Source of the DNA: Piper betle
Lineage: Eukaryota > Streptophyta > Magnoliopsida > Piperales > Piperaceae
NCBI GenBank assembly: GCA_033002965.1
Contig: JAURVB010006464.1
Coordinates: 1-64,000, forward strand
DNA length: 64,000 bases
Direction: 5' to 3'
Shown here: positions 1 through 11,557 of the stretch, one piece after another
Position numbering within the stretch: the first letter of the stretch is position 1
How the letters are laid out: the number at the start of each line of letters is the position of its first letter
Notes under the pieces: generated by a model
Databases searched by the model: none
Seen by the model: only the letters and a program-made list of their open reading frames with translations
What the model was told of the DNA's origin: nothing
Translations under genes and position numbers: made by a program

Positions 1-375
1 AATGATTTAATGTCAATGTAGATTGGTATGTGTTATCGTATTTTCGTAAAATATTTATATACCCTTGTTGTGGACAGGTTGGCCCCTATTGCACTTTTAG
101 GGGAAACTCTGTCCGTTTTTCCGTAATAACATATATTTTCTTTTGGTTTCTCATTTATTATTTTGTCTTGTTTTTGCTTGTACATCATAGCATGCATGTA
201 GGACTGCGTTAGAACCCAATTGTTCCCATTCATGCATTTCACATTTGCATCTCCATCTTGAGACTCCGAGAGTACATCTGGGTCGGCTTAACCAAATCTA
301 GTAGATTAGTGAACGGTTCGGTCGCCGGAGACATTTCCGGGTCGGTTCACGGGTGAGCCGAAACGGGGTGTTACA
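1..375 (+). repeat. 3' end of a long Ty3/gypsy LTR (subfamily A)
   Basis: The segment ends in GGGGTGTTACA at 375, the same 3' terminus as the long LTRs elsewhere in the window. It is close to the minus-strand copies starting at 20998 and 24408: the stretch with CCGGAGACATTTCCGGGTC and the CTCCATCTTGAGAC block are shared. It differs much more from the LTR at 5056-8126, so it may not be the partner LTR of the internal region that follows. No TGGTATCAGAGC primer site follows it. Its 5' part lies outside the window. Confidence 0.8.
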
Positions 376-473
376 TCATGTGTGTGCAAAGCTATTCTGA
401 GTCAAGCCGGCAAGTATGTTTTTTTATTTACTCATTTCAGTTTGCAGATTTCTCACCACGTAGTTGAACGACA

Positions 474-1214
474 GTGTTCACAGGTTTAATTAGTGAGCGT
501 CAGTCACCATGGTTAGTGCAAGCAACTCGCAAGACCCAGACCAGGGATCCATCTCCTTCTCCTCCTAAGTGTACTAGTCCTAGTCGTACGCCCAGCGAGA
601 AAACATCTAGTAGGCCGAGAGATCAACCACCGTCAGGAGAAGCCAATGTGCATGCGTCGATTAGCCACTATAGTTCTCGTAGTCGCCAGATTGAGAGAGA
701 TGCAATCTTTACCCAATTGGTAGAGACACAGAGGCAGATACAAGGAGCCAGGAAGATTTTAGGAGAGAGCTCCATCAGATAGCCCTCTCCATAGCTCAAG
801 TTGAGAAAGAGGCTAGGAGATGATAGAGTACGAGGAGAGGCCATTTCTCCCATGGGCTACCTGCCGCCGCCTCCTCCTCCATCAGCGCAGCAGGGGACCA
901 TCCCTACAGCTCCTCTGATTATTCCTCTTCAAACTGGGATAGGCATTCTTGACAGTGGACCTCCTGGAGCTAGTACTAGGCAAACAAGAAGGGGTAGCAT
1001 ACCGGTAGTGGCAGTGTCGCCGGCACCACAGTTTGAGATAGGCGAGGGCTCAAATAGATCTATAGAAGTAAGAGATGGTAGAATCTGGCAGTATGAACAA
1101 TTTGTGAAAAATAGAAGGTGTTCTTACCTCGGGAAGCTAGATGTAGAAGAGGTTTTTTTATGGATTTCATCAGCGATTGGCGTGTTTAAGAGCATGGCAT
1201 GCCCGACGGAATAA
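474..1214 (+). pseudogene. gag remnant of a Ty3/gypsy element
   Basis: Two open stretches in different frames (474-782 and 801-1214) encode a Ser/Pro/Arg-rich N-terminal part, a charged helix-like segment (RSRQIERDAIFTQLVETQ), a run of prolines and an end segment (YEQFVKNRRCSYLGKLDVEE) resembling the start of a retrotransposon capsid domain. A stop at 780-782 and a frame change break the gene. Most of the capsid and the whole zinc-knuckle region are missing, because protease-like sequence follows almost at once. Placement as gag rests mainly on position ahead of the protease and RT, so the family call is inference. It would have supplied the particle protein for the element. Confidence 0.6.
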
Positions 1215-1269
1215 CTGGTGAAGATATATGCAACCACAGTTGAAGACGCATTAGCGGGCACAACTGTTG

Positions 1270-1700
1270 TGACAAGATGACAGAGTTCGATGTGATCTTC
1301 AGGATGGATTGGATGTCCAAGCAGGGAGCTCTAATAGATTATCGGAAGAAGATGGTGACTTTTCGACAAGGAAGGCGCCTTTTCTTTTTCTAGGGTCAGG
1401 GCAGAAACAGAGAGAAAGGCTGGATCTCCTATCAGAATGCAGTGAGACAGTTGGACAGGGGTTGTGAGTTGTTGATGGCCGCTTTGGTGTTGGCAGAATA
1501 GAATGGCTCAGGGGACAAGCCCAGTGTTGAGCTAATTCCAGTTGTCAAGGAGTTTGCTGATGTCTTTTCAGATGAGATCACCGAATTGCCACCGAAGAGA
1601 GAGGTTGATTTTGCTATAGATTTGATGCCAGGGACAACACCCATCTCTAGAACCCCATAGGATGACACCACTGGAACTCCGAGAGCTTAAGGAGTAATTG
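1270..1700 (+). pseudogene. Retropepsin and pol linker remnant
   Basis: One frame reads MTEFDVIFRMDWMSKQGA, which matches the C-terminal half of chromovirus retropepsins (usually EFDVILGMDWL). A later frame reads IPVVKEFADVFSDEITELPP followed by REVDFAIDLMPGTTPISR, the conserved linker just before the RT. The catalytic DTG part is not recognisable. Stops and a frame change near 1659 (CCATAGGATG) show the reading frame is lost. The order protease, linker, RT is that of Ty3/gypsy pol. In a live element this enzyme cuts the Gag-Pol polyprotein; here it is dead. Confidence 0.75.
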
Positions 1701-2626
1701 CAGACACTGTTAGATCAGGGTTTTATCCAACCAAGCGTGTCACCATGGAGAGCACCGGTGTTGTTTGTGAAGAAGAAGGATGGAAGCATGTGTTTATGCA
1801 TCGACTATAGGATGCTAAACCATGTGACCATTAAGAACAGATACCCTCTTCCTCGCATTGACGATTTATTTGACCAGTTGAGCTTAGCAATGGTCTTTTG
1901 GAAGATTGACTTGAGATCCGGCTACCACCAGTTGAGGATTAGAGCAGAGGATATTTCGAAGACTGCATTTAGAACGAGATATGGACACTACGAATTTTTG
2001 GTTATGCCATTCGGGTTGACAAACACTCCAGCAGCATTCATAGACCTAATGAATAAAGTGTTCAGTTCTTTTTGGATCGATTTGTAATAGTCTTCGTAGA
2101 CGACATTTTGGTGTATTCCTCATCGAGGGAAGAACAAGAGCAGCATCTCCGTATGGTGTTACAAACCCTAAGAGAGCACAGATTGTACGAAAAATTTGCA
2201 AAGTGTGACTTTTGGCTTTTAGACGTCAACTTCTTAGGGCATATTATATCAGCAGCAGGGATTTCAATGGATCCCGTGAAGACAGAGGCAGTTGTACAGT
2301 GGGGACAACCGAGAACACCTTCCGAGATACGGAATTTCCTTGGTCTAGCAGGATATTACCGTCGTTTCATAAGGGGTTTTTCCTCCACAGCAGCTCCTCT
2401 CACACAGCTGACTAAGAAAGACAATCACTTTGTATGGACTGACGAGTGTAAACAGAGTTTCAGGACGTTGAAGGAGAGATTGACTTTGGCGCTAGTTCTC
2501 ACAATACCAGAGGGGCACGATGACTTTGTAGTCTACACAGATGCCTCAGGAATTGGGCTAGGTTGTGTTTTGATGCAGAGAGATAAAGGTTATCACATAT
2601 GCATCTCGTCAGCTAAAGGTGCATGA
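1698..2626 (+). pseudogene. Ty3/gypsy reverse transcriptase, frameshifted
   Basis: The first frame (1698-2087) carries RT fingers and palm motifs: [20 protein letters not shown], then [20 protein letters not shown], then [15 protein letters not shown] and [17 protein letters not shown]. The frame shifts near 2075. The second frame (2072-2626) continues with the catalytic [10 protein letters not shown] box (Asp pair at 2099-2104), [12 protein letters not shown] and the thumb/connection segment [17 protein letters not shown]. The start of RNase H ([15 protein letters not shown]) follows before a stop at 2624. The sequence is of the chromovirus Tekay/Del type. Catalytic aspartates remain, but the frameshift and stop make it non-functional. 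Confidence 0.92.
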
Positions 2627-2989
2627 GCGTAACTACCCTACTCACAATTTGGAACTTGCATAGTAGTTTTTGCCCTCAGAATATGGAGACATTATCTCTA
2701 TGGGACTTCCTTTCAACTTTTGACTAATCACAAAAGTCTAAAGTATATCTTCACACAGAAGGATTTGAACAACCGACAGAGGAGATGGTTGGAGTTGTTG
2801 GCTGATTATGAGATTGATATCTCATATCACGAGGGCAAGGCGAATGTAGTAGCAGACGCCTTAAGTATGAGGCCAGTTCGAGACTCAGTGGGGATGGCAG
2901 CTGTCTTAGTGACCCCGATTGATACATGCCAGAGGCAGTTAGTTAGAATGATTGCTAGACTTTCGATTCAGCCGGGTATTTTTGAATAG
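2627..2989 (+). pseudogene. RNase H C-terminal part of the gypsy pol
   Basis: Reading resumes after the stop at 2624 with a Ty3/gypsy RNase H C-terminal half: TNHKSLKYIFTQKDLNNRQR, then WLELLADYEIDISYHEGKAN and VVADALSMRP. The last box contains the D of the ADALS motif that completes the RNase H active site. Additional stops lie at about 2661 and 2987. The integrase follows directly. In a live element this domain degrades the RNA template during reverse transcription. Confidence 0.88.
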
Positions 2990-3055
2990 ATTAGAGCTGC
3001 ACAGAATGAGGATAAACAGTTGACTTAGTGGTTAGAGTAGGGAGTTCACAGAGAT

Positions 3056-4543
3056 TTGGTCAGAGATGCAGATGGACTGGTCAGATTGAGAGGATGTCTT
3101 TTCGTTCCGGGCGTCATTGAGTATCCCGAACTTCGTAGGACTATTCTTCACGATGCCCACACCTCGAGGTGCACAGTGCATCCAGGTGGAGTGAAGATGT
3201 ATTGTGAGATCCCTCAACTTAGTCCCACATCTAATACCTACTGGGAGAAGATCCTGTTTATAAGTGGGAATGGACTAGAGATCTTTAACTTCTGGGGTAC
3301 CCATTTTAAAGAAATGACTTAGCCATTACGTTGCACTTTGGGCTGGGTCGTTACAAATGGTATCAGAGCCGACCTGGTTCCGTGTTAGATGGTGGGATGG
3401 ACTAGGGACGTTGGCTAGGCTGCCGGTCATGGGCCAAAAGGTCGTGGCCTGGGGCTAGCAACTGGCCAAGACTAGAAACGTTAGCTAGGCTGCCGGTCAC
3501 GGGCTAGAAAGGACGTGGGCTGGGGCTAGCAACGGGCCAAGAACAGGCATTTTGGGGACGAAATTTCCTAAGGTGGGTGGATTGTGAGATCCCTCAACTT
3601 AGTCCCACATTTAATACCTACTGGGAGAAGATCTTGTTTATAAGTGGGAATGGACTAGAGATCTTTAACTTCTGGGGTACCCATTTTAAAGAAATGACTT
3701 AGCCCATTACGTTGCACTTTGGGCTGGGTCGTTACATGTATCACGATGTTCGGCGATCCTATTGGTGGCCAGGATTGAAGAGAGAGGTTTTTGACACCGT
3801 TGCCAGGTGTTTAGTCTGTCAACAGGTGAAGTCTAAACACATGAACCCTGGTGAGACCTTACAGCCACTGAAGGCCCCTAAGTGGAAGTGGGAGAGTATA
3901 GCTTATGATTTCGTAGTCGGTCTACCGAAGAATCGCCAGCAGAGAGACGCAGTATGGGTAATAGTGGATCGACTAACAAAGTCTGCGCATTCTATCCCTA
4001 TTAGAATGGATTACCCATTATCCACTTTGGTGACCTTGTATCGGGATGAGATAGTACGACTACATGGAGTTCCGTTGGAGATCATCTCAGACAAAGACCC
4101 ACGATTTACGTCCCCTTTCTGGAGAGCTTTTCAAGCAGCCAGGGGTACAGAGTCGAAGTTCAGTTTCGCTTTCCACCCTCAGACAGATGGGTAGTCTGAA
4201 AGAACTATTTAGATTCTTGAGGATTTGCTTAGGGCCTGATGCTAGATTTTGGAGGCAACTGGGCAGAGCATTTGCCTTTGGGGAATTCGCTTACAACAAC
4301 AGTTACCAGGCTAACATTGGGATGGCACCATTTGAAGCTCTATATGGTAGGCCGTGCAGATCCCCAGTGTGTTGGGTACAAGGCAGTGAGCCGATGATAG
4401 TTGGACCAGAGATGGTTCTGCAGACACAAGATATGGTTATGCAGATTAAAAAGAGAATGAGGTCAGCTCAAGACCGACAGAGAAGCTACGTTGATCAACG
4501 TCAACGTGAGTTCACTTCATGGTCGGAGAACATGTTCTTCTAA
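3056..4543 (+). pseudogene. Integrase of the gypsy element, split by a TRIM
   Basis: The zinc-binding HHCC domain begins before 3202 (HDAHTSRCTVHPGGVKMY) and resumes after the 534-bp TRIM at 3742 (HDVRRSYWWPGLKREV, then CLVCQQVK), so the TRIM interrupted one continuous domain. The catalytic core follows: AYDFVVGLPK, IVDRLTKSAHSIP, ISDKDPRFTSPFW and SFAFHPQTDG. A stop at 4192-4194 and a frame change precede the E of the DDE triad (SERTIQILED in another frame). The C-terminal part reads ANIGMAPFEALYGRPCRSPV. The enzyme would have inserted element DNA; it is now broken at several points. Confidence 0.9.
3203..3736 (+). mobile_element. TRIM retrotransposon (terminal-repeat retrotransposon in miniature)
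   Basis: LTRs of 153-154 bp (3203-3355 and 3583-3736) start TGTGAGATCC and end GTCGTTACA. The left LTR is followed after 2 nt by the primer site TGGTATCAGAGC at 3358-3369. The right LTR is preceded by the purine tract AAGGTGGGTGGAT. The 227-bp interior has no coding potential and holds two related subunits of about 80 bp. An exact 5-bp target duplication TGTAT flanks it (3198-3202 and 3737-3741), interrupting the integrase codons for K-M-Y-H-D. The LTRs are almost identical, so the insertion is younger than the host element. Confidence 0.97.
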
Positions 4544-4641
4544 AGGTGTCACCAACCAAGGGAAACATGAGGTTTGGTATGCGTGGGAAGCTTAGCCCGT
4601 AGTACATAGGACCATTCGACATTCTAGAACGTGTAGGTCAG

Positions 4642-4960
4642 GTGGCCTACCGCTTGGCATTGCCGCCTCACCTATTAGCCGTACACCCAGTGTTCCACAT
4701 GTCCTTATTGAAGAAGTACCACCCAGATAACTCCCACGTTATCAATTTCCAAGGGATAGAACTCTGTCCTGACTTGACGTATCCCGAGGACGCAACGAGG
4801 ATAGTTGATCGTCAAGTGAAGACCCTTAGACGTAAGCAGGTTCCCTTAGTACGAGTGCAGTGGAATTGACGCGGAGTTAAAGAATCTACATGGGAGTGTG
4901 AGGATGAGATTAGGAGGAGGTATCCCGAGTTGTTCGAGAAGCTAGCTTCTGGACCAGGTA
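4642..4960 (+). pseudogene. Integrase C-terminus with chromodomain
   Basis: The segment opens with [20 protein letters not shown] followed by [11 protein letters not shown], the standard link between integrase and chromodomain in chromoviruses. The chromodomain-like part follows: [20 protein letters not shown], then WN, a stop at 4867-4869, and in the same frame ESTWECEDEIRRRYPELFE. The W..ESTWE core is diagnostic of integrase-linked chromodomains, which bind histone marks and steer insertion. The stop splits the domain in the middle. Confidence 0.9.
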
Positions 4961-5039
4961 CTCCAGTTTCCAACCTCGATTACTGTTACAGCATTATGTT
5001 TGACACCTCCTTGATTTAAAATATTGAGGACGAAATTTT

Positions 5040-5055
5040 TATAAGGAGGGAAGTT
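5040..5055 (+). other. Polypurine tract before the 3' LTR
   Basis: The purine-rich run ATAAGGAGGGAAG immediately precedes the LTR start TGTAAAACCC at 5056. The upstream GAGGACGAAATTTT is the usual sequence of this element group. It marks the plus-strand primer and the left edge of the 3' LTR. Confidence 0.85.
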
Positions 5056-8000
5056 TGTAAAACCCATGACTTGAGTCAGGGTTTATAGTCGTTAGCCGGT
5101 CGGTTTGATCGTGGTTCGAGTCAGTTCAGCTTTCAGAACACGTGTTCGGGGCCGAGGCCGACCGTGTCCACATGCTATGAGGGTTCATGTATACCCAAGT
5201 ATCGATGATAGCGTCATATACGCATCAGTAGACTAAGTTATCAGTAGATATGAGAGTATACAGTTGATTTTATTTTTTTCATGTTGTGACCGTAGAATTA
5301 GTTTAGGCCGAATAACGCATTAGGACGAGTTAGATGGTCTTCGGGTGGGTTATTAGTTATCCAGCATGTCATTTGGATGTTGTGTTTTTTTGTTTGATTT
5401 TATGGGATTTTTCCCAATTTTTTCGGATTTTTCTGGAATTTATTCCGAGTAAGTTATTATTCTTGACTCGAGCCGGTGTCGAGTCAAGTTTTATTTACAA
5501 GTTTGCCACTCCTATATTTCTCATCTTCCTCCCCTGCAACAACCCAACGTTTCACCATTCTAAACCCTAGCCGCCGCCCTTGACTTTTGCCACCGCCGCC
5601 GACGCCACCTCACCGCCGATCGATGCTGCCTCGCCGTGCCGTCGCCTTGCTGCCCCGACCACGGCTGGCCACCGTTGAGTCGTCGCGACGCCGGAAATAG
5701 CCACGATTTCATGGCCGGTCACGACACAATTCCGCTGCCGTTTGCGTCGGACCGCCGCCGCCGTGATGTCGAAGCCCTTCCCCTCGACCTTCCTTACAGT
5801 TCCTCCCTACCTAGCGCCGTCATCGAGGCCAGCCGTAGGTCTGATCGAAACGATCGACCGCCCCGACTGAAATCGACCTCGTCACCGGTGGCCATCGCTG
5901 CCGCGGCTGCCCTTGTTGTCACCACTATCGAGTCAAGCTCACCAAGATGGTGCTAGCCCCTACCTCCGATTGCCCCCCCGGAGCAGTCGCCAGAAAACCA
6001 CCGGAACTGCCTGAAAACTGCCGGCACAATCACCGGAAAACCGCCGACGCGCCTTCACCGTCTTTGTCCGTCGGCACCGATTTTAGCACCGATCGCGAGG
6101 TGGTTCTTCCTTCTTTTTTGAATTACTACATACATGTTGTGGTCATGGTAGCGTATTGAAATTAATTTTATTAATTTCATGATTTTAGTTTAATTAACTG
6201 TGAATTATGATAAACATGTGATGATTAGCGTAGATTATGTTGCGTGAAGTAAATGCTGGCTAATGGAATTGTTAGTAAACAATTGAATAGTTAATTAAAT
6301 GCTTGTTAACTAGTTAATTTTTTAATTTGCATGATTTAGGTTTTGCATGCTAGTATTAAGTTAAACGGATTAAATTGATTAAACCATTGTCACCAAATTA
6401 GAATAGGTATGCTTTGAAATTGGAATTAAAAGTGTTAGGTAATAAGTAACGTTGGAAATCATAAAGTTATTAACTTGCTTGACAATTAGAGATTTAGTGT
6501 GATTGTTAAGATGATTGTCATGTTTGATTAGATTCATGTATGAACGTGGATATATTAGTTATATAGGTGTGCATCATATATGTATGGGCATTAGTAAATA
6601 GTTACGTTCATGTAGGTTCGTTGCAGGACCTCGCCGTTTAGGCACAAGACTGCGCTTGGAGCTTCTGTCAGGTCCGTTAGGACACGCTTCTCAGGTTTTA
6701 TCGCTCTACTCTATCGGTGATTTGATTTAATGATCGTAGGACATGTTAGGTGGATGATTTATTGGACCCCACCTAACACGTGTCATCTGGTCGATTGTTT
6801 TCGGAATTAGTAACCCTCGAGGATGAGATCCCTCAAGCTTGTTTTTTAAAATAAGATCCGCCTCAAGTTGCCTCCGGGCTTATTATAATAAATCCTGACC
6901 CAGCCCTATGAATAGTTTTATCGAGTTTTCAGTGAGACAAGAGAAGACGAGTCGACTTGCACATGCCATGAGCGGATGCCGTGCTAGTCAAAGCGGGCTC
7001 TGGATTAGTGCCAGCGGACTATTCCATTCCCGAGGGATCCTGACAACTCCGTCTTTGAGTTCCTTACACTCGGAGAACGTGGACGTTTACGGGTACTGTT
7101 TAGCACAGCGCATGTCCAAACTTGTAGTTCAAAGGGTACAAAAGGTGACTGCCTAAGAGTGCTCGGCCTTCGTGCTCAAGGCCAGGAGTAATATGGAGGT
7201 TTGGAGAGGGCTGAGGATAAAGTTTTACGTGAAGTACTGAAAAAGAAGTGCCGTGAGAAGCACAGTACCAGATAGATCAGGATGCTGTTGTGTCAGCTGC
7301 TCAACGGCTCCTTTGTAATTGCCCTTATGGGAGTTCTTGAGGAAGATATATGATTGTTTGCTTACCATGAGAGTTTGCTCTCATGTTCCAGTTTGATATT
7401 AGTTATTACCAGACTAGTGACACCCATTGCTTACATTTTTTAACTATATGTATGTGAGGACGATGAATGGTGTATGCCGGCCTTGACGAAGGATTAGCGT
7501 TTGCATTGCACACACATACCGGGTACCGCGCTGACTTTTGCATAAGATGTGATGTGATTGGCTGTTGTATTAGATTTACATGTTTGTGTATATATGCATG
7601 TGTTTGTGAGGCTTGTATGCCTTGTTTTAGAAATGCTTGGAAATGTTCTAATGTCCAGGAATGGTTAGCTATGTTGAGTTGAAACTGAACATAAACATGA
7701 TGAGCATGAATTGCAAGTGGGCGAGATGCCAATTACAATATGTGTGGATGATTTTAATTCTATTGCGATATAAATTATTGTTTTATATATATACTATATT
7801 GTGCTGTATTTTAACAGGCTGTCCCCTGATTGCACTTTTAGGGGAGACTCTGTCCGTTTTATTCTAGGTTTTATGAATTTTGTTGCTATTTTAATTATTT
7901 TTGTGTGTGGCTATCATCATGACATTCACGTAGTATCCTGTTAGGGTTTTGCATCTCATTCATATATTGTTTGCGCATTAGTGGAGTGCTCCATCTTGAG

Positions 8001-8126
8001 ACATCGAGAGGGTTATGTAGTAGCCGTTTAGGTTTTGGGTCAGCCAACTTAATGAGTTTACGAGTAGTTTGATCCTTTGTAACAGTTCTGGTATAGGTTG
8101 AGAGTAAACCGGATTGGGGTGTTACA
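5056..8126 (+). repeat. Complete 3' LTR of the gypsy element (subfamily B, 3.07 kb)
   Basis: The LTR runs from TGTAAAACCC to GGGGTGTTACA. It is preceded by a purine tract and not flanked by a target duplication (AAGTT left, ACAGA right), as expected of a 3' LTR. A close copy is the solo LTR at 37102-40057. Inside it are an inverted pair of TTGACTCGA arms at 5463-5487 and a GC-rich block at about 5530-6060 with proline- and arginine-rich open frames. A long AT-rich part follows. The open frames are not shared as proteins between copies, so I treat them as non-coding leader-like sequence. Confidence 0.9.
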
Positions 8127-11100
8127 ACAGACCTCTTGGAAAATATCCGAGTCCTAAACAGACCTCACAGAAGCTCCATGCGATGCCTTGCACCTAGGCG
8201 GTGAGCTCCTACTACGTACTTACACAATCAAACACAATGCTAACGCCCAAGCTAAGCTATAAAATACATGAAAAAAATAGATGCATGGAAATCATTACAA
8301 AATTTTGAAGACTATAATAATTATTATCACTATCGGACAATCAACAAATTAATTAATTTAACAATCAACATTTTAAAATCTTCTTATCATTGCTTTTAAC
8401 TCGGTGAATACATCATAATTTCTAAACTTATCTTCATCTCGTATCAATTCTCATTCTGAATTAACTTTCTAATCAAATAATTAATTAACCTACATAATTA
8501 TGTCCCTAATACCTAACTTCACAATTTTTAACATCATTCATGACATATTTAATTTCCTAATCAAATAATTTGAAGTATGATTAATCATTATCAATTCTAA
8601 ATTCCATAATGTAATTATTAATGAAGTGATAATTATCCCTAAATTTCAAAATAACATGTTCATGTAAATATAAATAATTCGTAAAAATTATGAGTGATAT
8701 GCATAATAATCAAAATGAATCAAAAATCTAAAATTTGATAAGCAAAACATGTCTCACTGTGATTCAATGTGAAATCTGTGACCACGATGGCGGCAGTTGC
8801 CGCATGGTGAGGAGGAGGGTTAGGGAGGGCTAGGGCTAGGTGGATTGGTGATCTGGCAGGGGTGACTGGCCAGAATCATAACCAGCTGCGCAACACGTTG
8901 TCACGCGGCCAAACTTGGCCTAGCGATGATAGCATAGTTCATGGATGAGCTGCCATGAATATGCACCGAGTGGAAACACAATCCATGGATGAGGTGCCAT
9001 GGAGACTGTGGATGAGTTGCCATGGGCGTGCAGGAGGCATGTTAGGAGCGAAAGAGCAACTTGGCCTTGAGCGGCGAGTTGTGGTCATTGCTTGGAGAGC
9101 ATGACTAACCTTGCACGAGTATTGGAACATACTTGGATGCATGGGACGACGGAGGTCGGGCATCACGAATGTACCATGCTGGTATAGCAAGATCTCTTTG
9201 GTTCGGGCATGGCGAGGGAGCATGCCGAACCTTGCCGGACTTGGAGAAGTGTTGGCATACCTTGAGTAGACATGCTTTGGACTATGAAGACAATGGTTAA
9301 AGGCTTCGGCAACTTTCGGTAAAGAGTTTGGGAAATCACCCGGGGTGACTACCCGACTTGCCCAAGAAACTTGCTTGTGGGTTGCCGGCAAGGTACCCGT
9401 TTGTCACCCAAAAAATGAACGGAAGAATTTCTTGACGGAGAAGAAGCACACGAGTTCGTGGAAGCAAGGAGATGCTAGAGGTAGCATATCAGAGTGAGCA
9501 AACCCCTATATAGCGAGTTATGGCAATGTATGCCGGTAGAGCGAGCTTGGCTGCAACTCCCAAAGGTAAGGAAAAGTTTCCTCTGCAATATAGGGAGGGG
9601 GGTGGTCTCTCAATGGGTAGTTACTAAAGGCACCCACCTCCTACTCACTCAATGGGTTCCAAACATGATTTGGACCATGAGTGGGGGGTCTTGGTGGGCT
9701 TCATTCGTTGGAGGACCTTCGTAGCTCCTCGTGCTTGCTTGGGGTCAAGCATGAGCGGTGTTGACAACACTGGCCGAGACTTATTGTGGTGGGGGTTACG
9801 CCCATGATACCAGGAAGGTGGACCGCTATGCCTTGGGCACTTGCCAAGCATAGGCGTGTTTCCTACCGGAAAGTTGGTTGGGCGAGGACCACACCACACA
9901 CTAGCAAGGACACGGACACTTGCTAGCGTATGGACCCTGGGCGGACAGCGTTGGTCATGGGACCTTCATAGTTCCGTGTGTTGGCGTGGTGCCAAGCACG
10001 AGCGGTGTTGGCGGGCAGCACTGGCCATGACTTAGTGATTGTGGTTATACCCATGATACCAGGAAGGTGGATTCTATGCTTTGGGCGCTTGCCAAGCCTA
10101 GGCAGTTTCCTACCGGAACGTTGGTTGGGCAATGACCACATCACACTCGAGCAAGTTCAGGAACTCTTGCTAGCCAATCGAGATAAGCAGAGTTTGCCCA
10201 TGTTGGATCGTGACAGATTTTGGGAAACAAAGTGATGCTTGTTGGTTCATCGTGTTGCAGAGGCACACGATATTCGTGGCGGTACTGGCAGGGGGCATTA
10301 CTGGGCCGGTAGTGAAGAGATGCACTACCGTGCTATGTTGGTGCCTTGCGAGGCAAGTTCTGCGGGACCATCAAGGAATGGTGTTTGGCTGAGGTAGCCT
10401 TGCAGTTAGGTTGGGCAGCATTGTGGGCACCGAGAGTGGTTAGATGCACGACAAGTGAGGTAGACACGTGAGGCACTGTGTTGGATGCCTGTTATTCCAC
10501 TGCGTTATTGTCAGGCTTATGTGTGCTGATCATGATCAAAGTGAAAGAATGGCCTATTGTGCCGATTCAATGGGAAGGCTGGCCTAATACTGGAAGGTAC
10601 TTGGGCGCCGCACGTCGTGTTTCGACCGGGTTGGTCCGCCCACGTGACAACGTGGTGGCGGTGGTGACTCTAATGAAACTAGCTAGGGCCGGCGTATCTT
10701 CCCTAGCTCAGTTGAGGGAAGGTGGAAGATTGGTGAGGAGGTGCTGGACCGGCGACGGCACTCCATGAACAGGACAGTGGCGGTGTTGGAGGAAGAAGAA
10801 GGGCAGAAGGAAGGGGAGGGGTAGAGGGGATGGCTTGGTCAGGAAAGGGAGCTGGCCAGTAGAGACGGCAATGGTGAGGCACAATGGCAATGATCAACAG
10901 TGGCTGGCGGCACTGCAAGAAACAGAGAAGCGTGGCCGTCAGCGTTGGGCAAAGGAAAGTTGGAAGAAGAAGGGGGAAAGGGAAGGAGAAGGCTGGCGAC
11001 AGCGTCGTGGTGGGCGGGACGGTGTTTGTCGGGGGGTCATCTGCTACGGTATGAGGTAGGGGAGGTGGGGAAATCGGGATGAAAATAGGGAAAGATGTTG

Positions 11101-11551
11101 GGTTTATTGCAGGGGTACTTTTGTAAATAAAATTTGTCTCAATCCTAACTAGAGTAAATAATAATAAATAAATTCTAAAAAATAAAAAATAAAATAAATA
11201 AAATACCATGAAATAAAAAATAATGTCCTAAGTCGAATGACATGTTCTAAACCTAGAAAACCATCCAAAATAATAAATAATGAGTCCTAACGCAATAAAT
11301 GACTTAAATCTAATTCTATGGTCCACTAAAAAGAAAAAAATTGGATGTACTCTAATAATCTCTGATAACTCATTCAGCTGCTATCATACTGATGTTATCA
11401 TCATATATTTGGATATACATAATCCTCACGACTCATAACACATGGCTAGCCTCGATTTTGGACACGTGTTTTGAAACTGACTTGACTGAAAATAACAGTC
11501 AAACCAACCAGCTTTAACTATAAAACATTAACTCAGGTCGCAGGTTTTACA
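8127..11551 (-). repeat. Reverse-oriented long LTR remnant, interrupted by the element at 1-8126
   Basis: The sequence from 8127 matches the interior of minus-strand LTRs: GAGTCCTAAACAGACCTC and CTAGGCGGTGAGCTCCTAC correspond to about 22310-22370. It ends at the LTR terminus CAGGTTTTACA at 11551. The missing right-hand part of this LTR should lie left of the window, meaning the gypsy element inserted into it. The GC-rich block (about 8760-11060) is much longer than in other copies and contains two related tracts (about 9712-9955 and 9960-10180) sharing ATGATACCAGGAAGGTGGA. No protein was recognised. Confidence 0.75.
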
Positions 11552-11557
11552 TACAAA

